Position numbers and translations under genes: made by a program. This document shows, piece after piece, positions 22,109-30,272 of a stretch of DNA of 37,477 nucleotides. Under the pieces are notes generated by a model. It did not search any database. It had not been told where the DNA came from and was given only the letters and a program-made list of their open reading frames with translations. The stretch comes from a virus: positions 1 to 37,477 of the IMG/VR virus record IMGVR_UViG_3300011116_000430; one strand, written 5' to 3'. Position 1 is the stretch's first letter, and the number at the start of each line of letters is the position of its first letter.

Positions 22109-23554
22109 ATGGAGCCGCTAGTATTTAAGATCGAAACGCAAGCCGATGATTCGGGAGTGCGTAAGTATGAGAAGAGTATTGGTGGCTTGGATGTATCGTC
22201 AAAAAAAGCCTCGAGTGCATTAAAGAGTTTTGCTCACGATATTGCTCAAGCAAGAGATGGCGCTGATGTTGCGTCAGCCACTCTTGGTGCTTTCTCTAGG
22301 ATTCTTGGTTCATCTTTAGCGGCAACTGGCATTATTATAGCTGTAAAAACTGTTGTCGATGGATTCACAAAAATTGACCAAGCGGTTAAAGAATCAGAAA
22401 AAGCAGTTGCAGATGCCTTTGCTGGAATGGAAAAGGCTGGAGAAGCCCTATCATTTGCTGAAGCAGTTTCGCAAGCAAAAACATTTGAAAATACTGCATA
22501 TAAAATAAGAGAGGAAATCAAAAAGATCAATGAAAGCCCGATGCTTAATATCATTGATGGGCTGATGCAATCGACAGACAGAATGCGGGAGCTTGCGAAG
22601 CAATCAGAAGATCAAGGAATAGCCATCAGAAAGGCTGGGGCAGAATCAGAGCTTGCGTATTTATCCAGAATTGCAAGTTTAGATGCCGAGGGAAAGGCAC
22701 TTGCGGCAAATGAAAGAGCACTACAAAAGGAACTAGAGGGAATTAATCTAGTTAAGGAGGCATCAACAGCATTATCGGTAACTAAAAAATACGAGATTCA
22801 AGCTAACGAGATCATTCAAAAACAAATAGAGGAAAGAAGGAAAAAAGAAACAGAGGCAACAGATGCAAGCAGAAAAAATGCGATGAATGAGTTTCAGTTT
22901 GAGATTGATAGCCGGAATAGAAAGACAGAGGCAGAAAGCAAGGCATTCTTTGAAAAGCTAGAGCGAGACAAGAAAGTGCTGGAACAAGTCAAAAAAATTG
23001 AAGAAGCAGAGCAAAAACTAAATGATCTAATAGCTAAAAGGGCTGAGCTAGAAGATGCCGTATTAAAAGCAAAACAAAATCAAACACTAAGGCAGGGCGA
23101 GCTATCGACTATGACGGCTGGTATTGGTGGTTCGTTGCGTGGGCTGGGACAAAGAAAAACATCTTCTGAAATTGGTATCAATAGGGCTGGAGAACGTGCA
23201 TATCAAAACGAGATAAATAGACAAGCAGAGAGATACGATCAAGGGATAGCCGAGGATTTGTACATACAAAAATCGCTTGAGGGATTAGACCCTCGTGTCT
23301 CAAAAAGTGAAATTCAAAACGAGAAGCAAAGACGAGTAGAAAATGCGGCCAGAGAGAAAGCCAAAAAACAGTTTGAGGATTCAACTCAAAAGAACAAAGA
23401 CAAGGCAACTGGTGATCTCAAAAGAAATCAAATAGAAATTGATAAGCAAAAGGGGGAAGTTAGCAAACTAAAGAAAGAGATGGGGATTGGAGATATTCAC
23501 GATCTATTATCCAAGAACCTAGAAGAGATGCGAACCTACGCACTCGTGAAATAA
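22109..23554 (+). CDS. Tape measure protein
   Basis: A 481-residue protein with the layout of phage tape measures. The N terminus has a beta-containing segment (LVFKIETQADDSGVRKYEKSIGGLD), then a hydrophobic region near 66-90 (GSSLAATGIIIAVKTVVDG), then long coiled coils rich in K, E, Q and A (EEAEQKLNDLIAKRAELEDA and more) to the end. The length at about 0.15 nm per residue implies a tail near 70 nm, shorter than lambda. No peptidase or muramidase motif seen. It follows the chaperone pair, as expected. Confidence 0.75.
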   Translation: MEPLVFKIETQADDSGVRKYEKSIGGLDVSSKKASSALKSFAHDIAQARDGADVASATLGAFSRILGSSLAATGIIIAVKTVVDGFTKIDQAVKESEKAVADAFAGMEKAGEALSFAEAVSQAKTFENTAYKIREEIKKINESPMLNIIDGLMQSTDRMRELAKQSEDQGIAIRKAGAESELAYLSRIASLDAEGKALAANERALQKELEGINLVKEASTALSVTKKYEIQANEIIQKQIEERRKKETEATDASRKNAMNEFQFEIDSRNRKTEAESKAFFEKLERDKKVLEQVKKIEEAEQKLNDLIAKRAELEDAVLKAKQNQTLRQGELSTMTAGIGGSLRGLGQRKTSSEIGINRAGERAYQNEINRQAERYDQGIAEDLYIQKSLEGLDPRVSKSEIQNEKQRRVENAAREKAKKQFEDSTQKNKDKATGDLKRNQIEIDKQKGEVSKLKKEMGIGDIHDLLSKNLEEMRTYALVK

Positions 23555-23557
23555 TTT

Positions 23558-24328
23558 ATGGCAACAAATATAGTCGGCACATTCCCAATTCTGAATAGGC
23601 AAAAAAGCCAAACTGATGAGTATGGCTTTGATTATATTACATACGAATATACTCTAAAGACAGAAACCGTAGACAGATACACGCCACAAAAAGATGATGT
23701 ATTTACTGGAGTTCTATCGCAATCATATTTTAACTTTGGAAGAACGCCGTCTACAGAGTATTTATATGTTGTAGAAAATGTTGAAGTTACCCCTATGAAT
23801 GGAGGCTTGTCTGCGCTAACCGTTCAGACAGTTGGAACAAGAAATTCTCCAGAAACAGCAACTCCCAAGGTATTCATTAGACAGGGTGGGCCGCTTATAT
23901 TTGGGCTTCTTGGTGGCAGAGGATTTGAGGGTAGTGCCGCATTATCTGGTGTTGGACAAGAGATTGAAGTTAAGTTTATGGAGTTTGGCGGGAGTGCCGG
24001 AGAGAATGATGTATATCAAAAATACTTTACAAAAGTAATGCCATCTTCTTTTAGGGGAATAAAATTGCCAACGCCAGCTAGTCAGCCCAAATTTTTTGAT
24101 TATACTATAAATCAAGGTGGTGATCCCAACATACCCGGTAGTGGATATAAGGTTGGAACTAGCGGAGGGTACGATGGCTTTGTTTGTAAGCGTGTTTTAA
24201 CAGAAAGACGAGGCTCTCTTTTGCTTGTTTCAATTTACTTTTCAGAGGCTGGGTATGCTATATTCCACGACACCCGTAATGGAGTTCAGATTAGCTCTAT
24301 AGTCTACCAATTCTCAATCTACGGATAA
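23558..24328 (+). CDS. Putative distal tail/tail-tip protein
   Basis: A 256-residue protein after the tape measure gene. It has a beta-rich first half (TEYLYVVENVEVTPMNGGLSALTVQTVGTRN) and a glycine-rich second half, with no recognised motif. The position directly after the tape measure gene is that of the distal tail or minor tail M/L proteins, which form the first ring of the tail tip. The call is from gene order; the sequence neither confirms nor denies it. It is tightly spaced to both neighbours (three bases each side). Confidence 0.45.
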   Translation: MATNIVGTFPILNRQKSQTDEYGFDYITYEYTLKTETVDRYTPQKDDVFTGVLSQSYFNFGRTPSTEYLYVVENVEVTPMNGGLSALTVQTVGTRNSPETATPKVFIRQGGPLIFGLLGGRGFEGSAALSGVGQEIEVKFMEFGGSAGENDVYQKYFTKVMPSSFRGIKLPTPASQPKFFDYTINQGGDPNIPGSGYKVGTSGGYDGFVCKRVLTERRGSLLLVSIYFSEAGYAIFHDTRNGVQISSIVYQFSIYG

Positions 24329-24331
24329 TAT

Positions 24332-24661
24332 ATGCCACAAGAACCCAGATTAGAAATGCTTCCAGATAAGGACTTAAAACTTACTGGCTCACACTTTAGA
24401 AAGGTAGTTAGAAGAATTGAATCGATTGTGCCTATTGCTGGCGAGGGTATAACTGTTGAACCAGTAGACGGAGGACATAAAATAAGTGTAGAATTTACAG
24501 GCCCCGGATTCGGAGAATGTGGGTTTATAGCGGCTGGATATGCCGACCTATTTCAATCCGTTGCTCTAAATGTATGTTCGAATGGAACTCCAGATGTAAT
24601 TTATGTATTGCAATCAAAAAGAGGAGCAAATGGTGGAGAAGATTTCCTTTGCGAGACATAG
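24332..24661 (+). CDS. Hypothetical tail-tip protein
   Basis: A 109-residue protein. N-terminal half with a basic helix (LKLTGSHFRKVVRRIESI), then a stretch PIAGEGITVEPVDGGHKISVEFTGPGFGECGF that looks like a short beta motif often found at the start of phage tail-tip or fibre-associated proteins. It ends with CET. Not recognised. It is spaced three bases from the previous gene and 30 from the fibre gene, so it is part of the tail-tip operon and may be an adapter for the fibre. Confidence 0.45.
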   Translation: MPQEPRLEMLPDKDLKLTGSHFRKVVRRIESIVPIAGEGITVEPVDGGHKISVEFTGPGFGECGFIAAGYADLFQSVALNVCSNGTPDVIYVLQSKRGANGGEDFLCET

Positions 24662-24691
24662 GCAAAAGCAAGGTGACAAGAGGTTTAGATT

Positions 24692-26380
24692 ATGGCAAGC
24701 AACATTGATATTCTTTTAGATAAGTCTGGTGGTCTGTTGCCCGGTGGGGCCGCCCCCTATGGAGCGTTGCCGAACTTCACTCGCAACGATGTTTATCCAT
24801 TCAGGATTAGGGTGTTGGAAAGGAATGCTAGTGGGGCATATACTGATGCGGTTTTGTCCTCTCCATCATTTAGCCTTGGAATCGGAGACATTGACTCAAT
24901 CCCTACCGATGGCCAATTCAAGCTTACCACCACAACTGGTACATCCAACGCAATATCATTTAATGCAACAACGGCACAAGTATTGAACGCTGTATCTGCG
25001 ATTGCTGGGAATGTTACAGTTACCACCTATGGCTCTAGCGAAGGCTCTTGGATTATTACTGCGGCCACAGCCAACACCGCCCTATCTTTCGGTGGGCTTG
25101 CATTTACACTCTTCCCAACTTCGGCAATTCAGATTAACACTCGCCGTGCCCCCACGGCCTCTGTTTTTGCCCAGCAGATAATTTCGCTTGGCCGTAGTCC
25201 AGCGGTATTTGCAAATTCATTTTCTTCCGTCTCTGGCGATGGTATCTCACTAACAAAAATACAAGACGGCTCATCGACTACCAACGAAACTTATGCACTT
25301 TCAATAGGAAACGATGTTTATGGTGGCTCTTATTCCTTGGCCTATGGCGGCTATTCAGTCGGTATCGACTACAACCAAACGGCAGTTAATGTTACAACCG
25401 TTCTTTCCGCAATTACTGGAATTGGTGGTAACAATATCTCTGTTCAGAGCGACTCAAAGCGTGGTCTAATTATATCGTTCGTTAATGCCCTTGGCCTTCA
25501 GAATGTATCTACTGCCCTCACCTTGGATTCTTCTGGGGTGCAAGTATATAACTGGTACACAGCCACAGTCACAATGTCTACAAGCGAGATTGAGGAGTTG
25601 TTTAACGAGGCTGGAACAGACACTATCACCCCCACTCTTGAGATTGAAATGACGGAGAGTGGGCAAACCAAAACACTTCTTCAATATACCACATCTATCA
25701 GCAAGGATTTGATTCTGACTGGTGCTTCCGTGCCAGCAAGTCAAGCCTCGTATTACACGGCGGCTCAATGCGACTCCTTGTTTATTGCCGATTCTTCCAC
25801 AAATGTTAATGCGTCTAATAGGTCGCTTAAATCATCGTCTGGTGTTACAGCCGTAAATTATGGTGGTCGAACGCTAGTCAATGCGGCTGGCTCTACAGTT
25901 GTTAGCTTTGGTACTGGTCTACAATTATCTGGGAACATCGGATTCTATGGGTCAACCGCTACGGCTCAACCATCTGGAACAAATATCGTCTCTGGCTTAA
26001 CAAACCTTGGGCTTGTTTCATACACCCAGCCCACAGCGGTTAATGTGGTTTCAGCCCTTCATCAAACTGGGCTACTTGTAAATAACAACACGAGCACTTT
26101 CGGTGTGTTCCCGTTTTCTTCTAAAACGCTCACCACAACAGCCTCAATTTATTTTGGACAAGTAAATTCAAACTCAACGAATTCTGTAAGCGTTGTAGTT
26201 ACTGGATGCCAAATTAACGACATAGTTTTACTTGGATTGCCAGCAAGCAATCCTAATGGTCTTTCATTTATAGCCCATTGTACGACGGCTAACGGATTAG
26301 AGGTTGATGCCGTTAATGCAACCAATGGGAACATTACGCCAGCCACAGCAACCTACCGAATTACAGTCATTGGTTATTGA
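24692..26380 (+). CDS. Tail fibre protein
   Basis: A 562-residue protein. An N-terminal virion-binding part (to about 70) is followed by two similar beta domains: residues 72-150 (QFKLTTTTGTSNAISFN, AQVLNAVSAIAGNVTV) and 210-290 (SYSLAYGGYSVGIDYN, VTTVLSAITGIGGNNISV), an internal duplication. Around 410-470 lies GNIGFYGSTATAQPSGTNIV, a motif common near the end of phage receptor-binding proteins, and the C terminus (VVVTGCQINDIVLLGLP) is a compact beta domain seen at the tip of many fibres. It should bind the host surface. The ATG lies within a short gap with an AGAGG site. Confidence 0.65.
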   Translation: MASNIDILLDKSGGLLPGGAAPYGALPNFTRNDVYPFRIRVLERNASGAYTDAVLSSPSFSLGIGDIDSIPTDGQFKLTTTTGTSNAISFNATTAQVLNAVSAIAGNVTVTTYGSSEGSWIITAATANTALSFGGLAFTLFPTSAIQINTRRAPTASVFAQQIISLGRSPAVFANSFSSVSGDGISLTKIQDGSSTTNETYALSIGNDVYGGSYSLAYGGYSVGIDYNQTAVNVTTVLSAITGIGGNNISVQSDSKRGLIISFVNALGLQNVSTALTLDSSGVQVYNWYTATVTMSTSEIEELFNEAGTDTITPTLEIEMTESGQTKTLLQYTTSISKDLILTGASVPASQASYYTAAQCDSLFIADSSTNVNASNRSLKSSSGVTAVNYGGRTLVNAAGSTVVSFGTGLQLSGNIGFYGSTATAQPSGTNIVSGLTNLGLVSYTQPTAVNVVSALHQTGLLVNNNTSTFGVFPFSSKTLTTTASIYFGQVNSNSTNSVSVVVTGCQINDIVLLGLPASNPNGLSFIAHCTTANGLEVDAVNATNGNITPATATYRITVIGY

Positions 26381-26409
26381 CGCAGGGGTGATGGAAGTAA
26401 AGAAATCCT

Positions 26410-26976
26410 ATGGGCAAAGTTTTATTTCCGGGCTATTTCCCACTTACGGAAAATGCACCTTGTGACTCAATAGAAGGTTGGGGAGGACTCTCTCTTGAAA
26501 TGGCGATGGCCGCCTATTGGAAAGTAAAAAGCTGGCAAGTGTCCTTTGGGTTTGCATATCCGGGCTCAACAAATCTCGTCACAAAGACAGTAAATCAAAC
26601 ATTCAGCGTAACTTCGCCAGATTTCGGAATCCCGATAACCGCAGAAGAACAACTCGTTTGTGATAATGGATTAAAAACTTGGGAGTTTGATATTCCAGAA
26701 CCACCGCCAGATATTTTTAATGCTCTCACAGATGCAAGTTTCAGTATTACAAGTTATTCTTGGGATTTCTTTTCTAACTATACCGAATTTGGTGAGTTAT
26801 TTTTCCCCTTTACAACAGGCCAAGGTTCTCCCAACTTTATTCTTCCCATAACAATAACCATCGGAGATTTAACGACGGTGCTTCAAGCTGGCGGTTTCGG
26901 TACTGGAGGTGGGGAAAATCCGGGGAGCGGAAGCGGCTCAATTACAGCGGTTGAATTTTGGCCTTATTCAGATTGA
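26410..26976 (+). CDS. Hypothetical receptor-binding or tail-associated protein
   Basis: A 188-residue protein, not recognised. Aromatic-rich start (VLFPGYFPLTENAPCDSIEGWGGLSLEMAMAAYWKVKSWQVSFGF), then alternating short strands (NQTFSVTSPDFGIPI, ITSYSWDFFSNYTEFGELFFPF) and a glycine/serine-rich tail (GGFGTGGGENPGSGSGS) before a final EFWPYSD. The glycine tail looks like a flexible linker and the many aromatic residues suit a sugar- or membrane-binding face. Placed after the fibre gene, it may be a second tip protein, a fibre chaperone or a lysis-linked protein. Confidence 0.45.
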   Translation: MGKVLFPGYFPLTENAPCDSIEGWGGLSLEMAMAAYWKVKSWQVSFGFAYPGSTNLVTKTVNQTFSVTSPDFGIPITAEEQLVCDNGLKTWEFDIPEPPPDIFNALTDASFSITSYSWDFFSNYTEFGELFFPFTTGQGSPNFILPITITIGDLTTVLQAGGFGTGGGENPGSGSGSITAVEFWPYSD

Positions 26977-26982
26977 TCTATT

Positions 26983-27195
26983 ATGAGTTGTTGTCGTGGC
27001 CTCGTAAAATCTACAGTTCACATTTTGGTTAAAGAAACCTCTAGGAAAAATAGGTTAGATTTATGCAGGAAATGTGAATTTTTTATTGGTAACTTTTGTA
27101 AAAAGTGTAAATGTTTTATGCCAGTAAAGACCAGATTAGCAATCAGCAAATGCCCGATTGGTAAATGGGACAGCGAACCCTTGACACCCTCATAG
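26983..27195 (+). CDS. Cysteine-rich zinc-binding small protein
   Basis: A 70-residue protein with eight cysteines: CC near 3-4, CRKCEFF, CKKCKCFM and a last C before PIGKW. The pattern (CxxC...CxxCxC...RL...KCPxGKW) is shared by small phage zinc-finger proteins that I recall from many genomes. It lies between the tail tip and the lysis genes. Function unknown; a structural or nucleic-acid-binding zinc protein is likely. The stop falls in TCATAG just after a TTGACA (coding for Leu-Thr). Confidence 0.6.
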   Translation: MSCCRGLVKSTVHILVKETSRKNRLDLCRKCEFFIGNFCKKCKCFMPVKTRLAISKCPIGKWDSEPLTPS

Positions 27196-27198
27196 GGT

Positions 27199-27369
27199 AT
27201 GCAACAAATCTTAACCTTCGTTCAGTCTCAAGATGTCTTCGCTTGGTTGGGTGCGTTGGTTGCCCTACTCTCTGCCGTGATTGCCGTTGCCTCTTTGATA
27301 CCCGGTGACGAGCCAGAGGCCACGCTCACCAAGATTGTTTCCTTCCTCTCGAAGTTCTCACGGAAATAA
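27199..27369 (+). CDS. Small membrane protein, holin candidate
   Basis: A 56-residue protein: a short N-terminal part (MQQILTFVQSQDVFAW), a hydrophobic segment (LGALVALLSAVIAVASLIP, residues 17-35) and a C-terminal amphipathic helix (TLTKIVSFLSKFSRK). One membrane span with a basic end fits a class III or pinholin-type holin, and it opens the lysis group, with the endolysin two genes on. No Shine-Dalgarno sequence is clear before the ATG. A second candidate is the next gene. Confidence 0.5.
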   Translation: MQQILTFVQSQDVFAWLGALVALLSAVIAVASLIPGDEPEATLTKIVSFLSKFSRK

Positions 27370-27371
27370 CA

Positions 27372-27533
27372 ATGTGGGAGGCTATTCTCGCCTCGATTGC
27401 TGGATTGATTGGAATCATCGCTTGGTGGACAAAGAACAGAGCCAAGACCCGCAAGGAAAGAGACGATGAAGAAATTGCTTATAAACGCCGTCTGCGTGAT
27501 ACGGAAGTCGATTCTTGGATTCACCGCCGCTAG
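27372..27533 (+). CDS. Small inner-membrane protein, spanin-like (Rz-type)
   Basis: A 53-residue frame: membrane segment AILASIAGLIGIIAWW at 4-19, then a charged helix (TKNRAKTRKERDDEEIAYKRRLRD) to the end. The N-in/C-out layout with a charged helix is that of an inner-membrane spanin subunit, though only about 33 residues would face the periplasm. The lipoprotein gene begins inside it at 27466 in another frame, an arrangement known from Rz/Rz1. The short length is against it; it could also be a second holin or antiholin. Confidence 0.5.
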   Translation: MWEAILASIAGLIGIIAWWTKNRAKTRKERDDEEIAYKRRLRDTEVDSWIHRR

Positions 27534-27744
27534 TTTGATTTGTGGGTGTGCAACCACCCGACCTTACGACATTGGGGAAGTGCCAAACCAAGATTCGATT
27601 ACCGACTACATTATGCGGTGGGACAAGCTCGACAGAACAAAAGCAACCCAAGAAGAATACAGACAGCTTTTTGGGCAAGCACTCAAAACGATATCTCGAC
27701 TCGTGGAGGAGAATGAACGACTCCGAAAGAGGCTCGATCAATGA
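27466..27744 (+). CDS. Lipoprotein, spanin outer-membrane subunit candidate
   Basis: A 92-residue protein from the ATG at 27466 with Shine-Dalgarno AAGGAAAG seven bases upstream. The signal segment ends in the lipobox ICGC with Cys28 as lipid site (SLICGCATTRP), and the mature part has a coiled coil (QLFGQALKTISRLVEENERLRKRL). A GTG at 27496 would give a cleaner signal peptide (MIRKSILGFTAASLICGC) but has no ribosome site. The frame starts within the previous gene by 68 bases. With that gene it could span the envelope and fuse membranes at lysis. The endolysin starts on its stop (ATGA). Confidence 0.6.
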   Translation: MKKLLINAVCVIRKSILGFTAASLICGCATTRPYDIGEVPNQDSITDYIMRWDKLDRTKATQEEYRQLFGQALKTISRLVEENERLRKRLDQ

Positions 27745-28247
27745 CGATTCGGGAGGCCGTGGAAAGGTCAAGAGGCCACATAGAAAAGTGTGAGCCTAGT
27801 TTCGGTAAAAGGGTGGGGGCTTGGTATAGCGAGTTGATGAGCAAAAAGATTCCAGTTCTCATCTACTGCTCGGTTAGGACTCCCCAAGAACAAGAGGAAC
27901 TATACGCACAAGGACGCACCAAGGCGGGGAGGAAAGTCACAAACGCTCGTGGAATACCCCCGCAATCGCTCCACATTGACCAAGGCAAGGGGTCTCACGC
28001 AATAGACTATGTACCCCTAGCCCGAACCCCTAGTGGCAATCTATTGGCATCGTGGGACGATGACCAGACCTATTCCATTTGCCAGAAGATTGCAGAGAAG
28101 CACCAGCTACGGCATCTTGACTGGGAGCAACCCCATCTTGAGGACGCAAACATTTCTGGATGGCGGGAACTTGTGTCTCCACAAAAGCAACAAGTGAATA
28201 ATCAAAAAGTTTCTCTAGTCAGTAAGCGTCCGTGGTCTAGCAGATAG
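27741..28247 (+). CDS. Endolysin, M15-type (D-Ala-D-Ala/L-Ala-D-Glu) peptidase
   Basis: A 168-residue peptidoglycan peptidase. The pattern is that of phage M15 enzymes: VLIYCSVRTPQEQEELYAQGRT near 39-60, then the zinc ligand region SLHIDQGKGSHAID (H78 and D89 as ligands, with a longer loop than the usual SxHxxGxAxD), and the third ligand H132 in LDWEQPHLE. No signal peptide, so it needs the holin. It follows the lipoprotein by an ATGA overlap and completes the lysis operon. The C-terminal 30 residues are basic and low in structure. Confidence 0.8.
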   Translation: MTIREAVERSRGHIEKCEPSFGKRVGAWYSELMSKKIPVLIYCSVRTPQEQEELYAQGRTKAGRKVTNARGIPPQSLHIDQGKGSHAIDYVPLARTPSGNLLASWDDDQTYSICQKIAEKHQLRHLDWEQPHLEDANISGWRELVSPQKQQVNNQKVSLVSKRPWSSR

Positions 28248-28250
28248 AAT

Positions 28251-28613
28251 ATGACATCCGAACAAGGCGTGGAGAAAGCAACCCAAAAACATTTCACTAA
28301 AAAGCACGAACTCCACATGACCACGCTTCAAATGGCGGCGGTCGAATCGATGGAGAAGAAATACAAGCGGGGAGTTGAGGAACACGGCGGTACAAAACTT
28401 TGGGAGATGCCATCGGTGAGGCTGGTTGAAAACGCAATCGAAGAGGCAACCGACCAGCTAACCTATCTGCTCACGCTTCGCTCCCAAATGCACATAGTTT
28501 TGGAATTAGCAAGGGACGGATGCACGGATGAAACATTGACAAACCCTCGTGCTAGAGAGTGTTGCAATCTTATTTACACAACTCTAACTGGACAAACTAA
28601 ACCCCCATTATGA
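28251..28613 (+). CDS. MazG-like nucleotide pyrophosphohydrolase candidate
   Basis: A 120-residue all-helical protein. The motif MEKKYKRGVEEHGGTKLWEMP near 35-55 and the acidic helix VENAIEEATDQLTYLLTL near 60-78 follow the pattern of phage MazG-like proteins, where E..EE..D residues hold magnesium. Such enzymes cleave nucleotide triphosphates and may lower ppGpp or purge unusual nucleotides. A CxxxxxxCC group near the C terminus is unusual. It precedes the metallophosphoesterase with ATGA coupling, so both may work in nucleotide metabolism. Confidence 0.5.
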   Translation: MTSEQGVEKATQKHFTKKHELHMTTLQMAAVESMEKKYKRGVEEHGGTKLWEMPSVRLVENAIEEATDQLTYLLTLRSQMHIVLELARDGCTDETLTNPRARECCNLIYTTLTGQTKPPL

Positions 28614-29350
28614 AGCCATTAAAGTTTGTCGCTTGTGGTGATATACACGGCGATGAACAAGATGCCCCTTCGGTAAAAGCTCTATTGGCCTTCACAAAAG
28701 AATACCAGCCCGATCTAGTCGTTTGCATCGGTGATCTCTGGGACTTCCGAGCAATCCGCAAGGGTGCAGGGGATGAGGAGCAAGCATCGAGCCTTCAGAA
28801 AGACTGGGATTGTGGTGAGGAGTTCTTGCGGGAGTTCTTTAAGTTCGGGGATGAGCGGGTGTTCCTCCGGGGCAACCACGACGAACGCATATATGATATG
28901 GCTCGCAACAGCCGAAGCGGATTGGCAAGGGACTACGCCAACGATGGGATTGAAAACATCGAGCAGATAATGAAGGATACCAAGGCAAGGATGTTCCCTT
29001 ACGATTCAGTCGGTGGGATTTACAAGTGTGGCAACCTCTCCTTTGTTCACGGCTACGGCCACGCTATGCACTCCGCAAAGCAACACGCAGACGCTTACGG
29101 CGATGTTATATTTGGGCACACCCACGCCATCGATTATTTTAGGAGCATCTCCATAGACAATCGATCTGGCTGGAATATAGGTGCTCTTTGCCGACTACGG
29201 CCAGAGTATAATAGGGGACAGCTTCGCAGACTCCGCTGGCAACACGGATGGGCTTATGGGGCAATCTATCCCGACAAGACCCACGATGTTTTTCAAGCAA
29301 GGCAGAGAGGCAACAAGTTCCATCTCCCAACAAACATAAAATCATTCTAA
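28610..29350 (+). CDS. Calcineurin-like metallophosphoesterase
   Basis: A 246-residue protein with all five metallophosphoesterase motifs in order: GDIHG (10-14), IGDLWD (40-45), RGNHDE (86-91), VHG near 145, and GHTH near 169. Two metals would be bound. Substrates of phage homologues range from nucleotides to DNA ends and proteins; none can be fixed here. There is no signal peptide, so it acts in the cytoplasm. It starts on the stop of the MazG-like gene and ends on the start of the next (TAATG). Confidence 0.82.
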   Translation: MKPLKFVACGDIHGDEQDAPSVKALLAFTKEYQPDLVVCIGDLWDFRAIRKGAGDEEQASSLQKDWDCGEEFLREFFKFGDERVFLRGNHDERIYDMARNSRSGLARDYANDGIENIEQIMKDTKARMFPYDSVGGIYKCGNLSFVHGYGHAMHSAKQHADAYGDVIFGHTHAIDYFRSISIDNRSGWNIGALCRLRPEYNRGQLRRLRWQHGWAYGAIYPDKTHDVFQARQRGNKFHLPTNIKSF

Positions 29351-29625
29351 TGAAAACTCCTAGAAATCCTTGGCAGAAACTTCTGCAACAACACATCTAC
29401 AATCGCTACGCACCGCCAAGGCCAGAAGGCTTTTATACTCGGCCAGAAATTGCGAAGCTATGGGGATTGAAGATGAACACGACCGCAAGGCTCATCAAAG
29501 ATATGATGAAAAACAAAAAGCTAGAGATGCGGAAGCACCCATTCATCATCACGACAAAATCAAAACCAGCCCTGCGGCAACTGCAAATCTACAAAATACT
29601 ACCCTTTAAGCACCCTCACAAGTAG
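29350..29625 (+). CDS. Small winged-helix-like DNA-binding protein
   Basis: A 91-residue basic protein. The central segment YTRPEIAKLWGLKMNTTARLIKDMMKNKKLEMRKHPFIITTKSK looks like a helix-turn-helix with a following wing, as in MarR-type or phage winged-helix regulators. The start is taken as ATG at 29350 (TAATG overlap with the esterase gene). It ends the lysis/nucleotide group; a 12-base palindrome CCTATTTATAGG (29626-29637) lies just after its stop and could be its operator. Confidence 0.5.
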   Translation: MKTPRNPWQKLLQQHIYNRYAPPRPEGFYTRPEIAKLWGLKMNTTARLIKDMMKNKKLEMRKHPFIITTKSKPALRQLQIYKILPFKHPHK

Positions 29626-29675
29626 CCTATTTATAGGGACTTATAAACAATCGTCAAAGTAGCATAAAAAAAGAG

Positions 29676-29703
29676 TAGACAACTCAGGGAAGTGTGTTAG
29701 GTT
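29676..29703 (+). promoter_or_regulatory. Extended -10 promoter candidate, leaderless start at 29710
   Basis: TAGACA (29676-29681), a 16-base spacer, and TGT-TAGGTT (TG at 29695-29696, box 29698-29703) make an extended -10 promoter. The ATG at 29710 is exactly seven bases beyond the box and has no Shine-Dalgarno sequence, so the transcript should begin on the start codon. Confidence 0.45.
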
Positions 29704-29709
29704 GTGGGT

Positions 29710-29946
29710 ATGCAAGAAACAACAAACACCAACACCAATACTGAAAAATATGTGGTTTTGAACGGCAAAAATTACTGCGTTGAATTTAGGCAAGATGGAA
29801 GCATTAAAATTACCGGCCAAAGAAGGCAGTTTGATTTGTCTTCAAGAAACAATGCAATTTCCCAATATATTGAGAAATGGGTAAGGATTGATCAATTTGG
29901 GAATCTTGGCAAAAAGATTATTTTTGAAGCCCAGAAAGTTTCCTAA
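29710..29946 (+). CDS. Hypothetical early protein, possibly leaderless
   Basis: A 78-residue protein from the ATG at 29710; a GTG at 29704 would fall on the -10 box. A short N/T-rich start (MQETTNTNTNTEKY) leads into a small beta fold (YVVLNGKNYCVEFRQDGSIKITG) and a helix (DLSSRNNAISQYIEKWVRI). Not recognised. It seems to be the first gene of the early-side transcript, which makes a host-takeover or regulatory role plausible. There is no ribosome site before the ATG. Confidence 0.5.
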   Translation: MQETTNTNTNTEKYVVLNGKNYCVEFRQDGSIKITGQRRQFDLSSRNNAISQYIEKWVRIDQFGNLGKKIIFEAQKVS

Positions 29947-29972
29947 CCCCCAACCAAGAAAGGAACAACCAA

Positions 29973-30272
29973 ATGAAAATACTAGAACGCATATCAACTC
30001 CAACCCGATGCTACACCAAGTATGATGACGAGGGCTTTGTAGGTGCTGGCGTAAAAATCAAAACTTGGGAACAACGAGTTCAAGAGCTAGAAGACCTTGG
30101 TGCAGATAGGAGCGATGCACAAGCAGTAGTCGATGCCGAAGATGTTGTGAATCGAGGGATGCAAGCAGAGACTTTTGCTTTTTCTATGCAATGGAATCGG
30201 CAAGTGCGGCTAGACAAAGCTAGGCAAACAATGACTAAAAATATAGCCAAGAAAGGAAACCAAACCAAATGA
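29973..30272 (+). CDS. Hypothetical protein (99 residues)
   Basis: A 99-residue protein, start ATG with AAGAAAGGAA nine bases upstream. It is mixed charged; the middle (WEQRVQELEDLGADRSDAQAVVDAEDVV) forms a helical hairpin with an acidic face, and the end (RQVRLDKARQTMTKNIAKK) is basic. Not recognised. The charge split suits a protein-protein or DNA-associated small protein. The next reading frame starts on its stop (ATGA). Confidence 0.5.
   Translation: MKILERISTPTRCYTKYDDEGFVGAGVKIKTWEQRVQELEDLGADRSDAQAVVDAEDVVNRGMQAETFAFSMQWNRQVRLDKARQTMTKNIAKKGNQTK

Noticed and set aside
27181-27198. TTGACA before the small holin-like gene as a promoter.
   Set aside because: No -10 box at the right distance; the bases encode Leu-Thr of the preceding gene.
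29626-29637. CCTATTTATAGG palindrome as a Rho-independent terminator.
   Set aside because: Arms of only five pairs and no T run; at most an operator, mentioned with the neighbouring gene.
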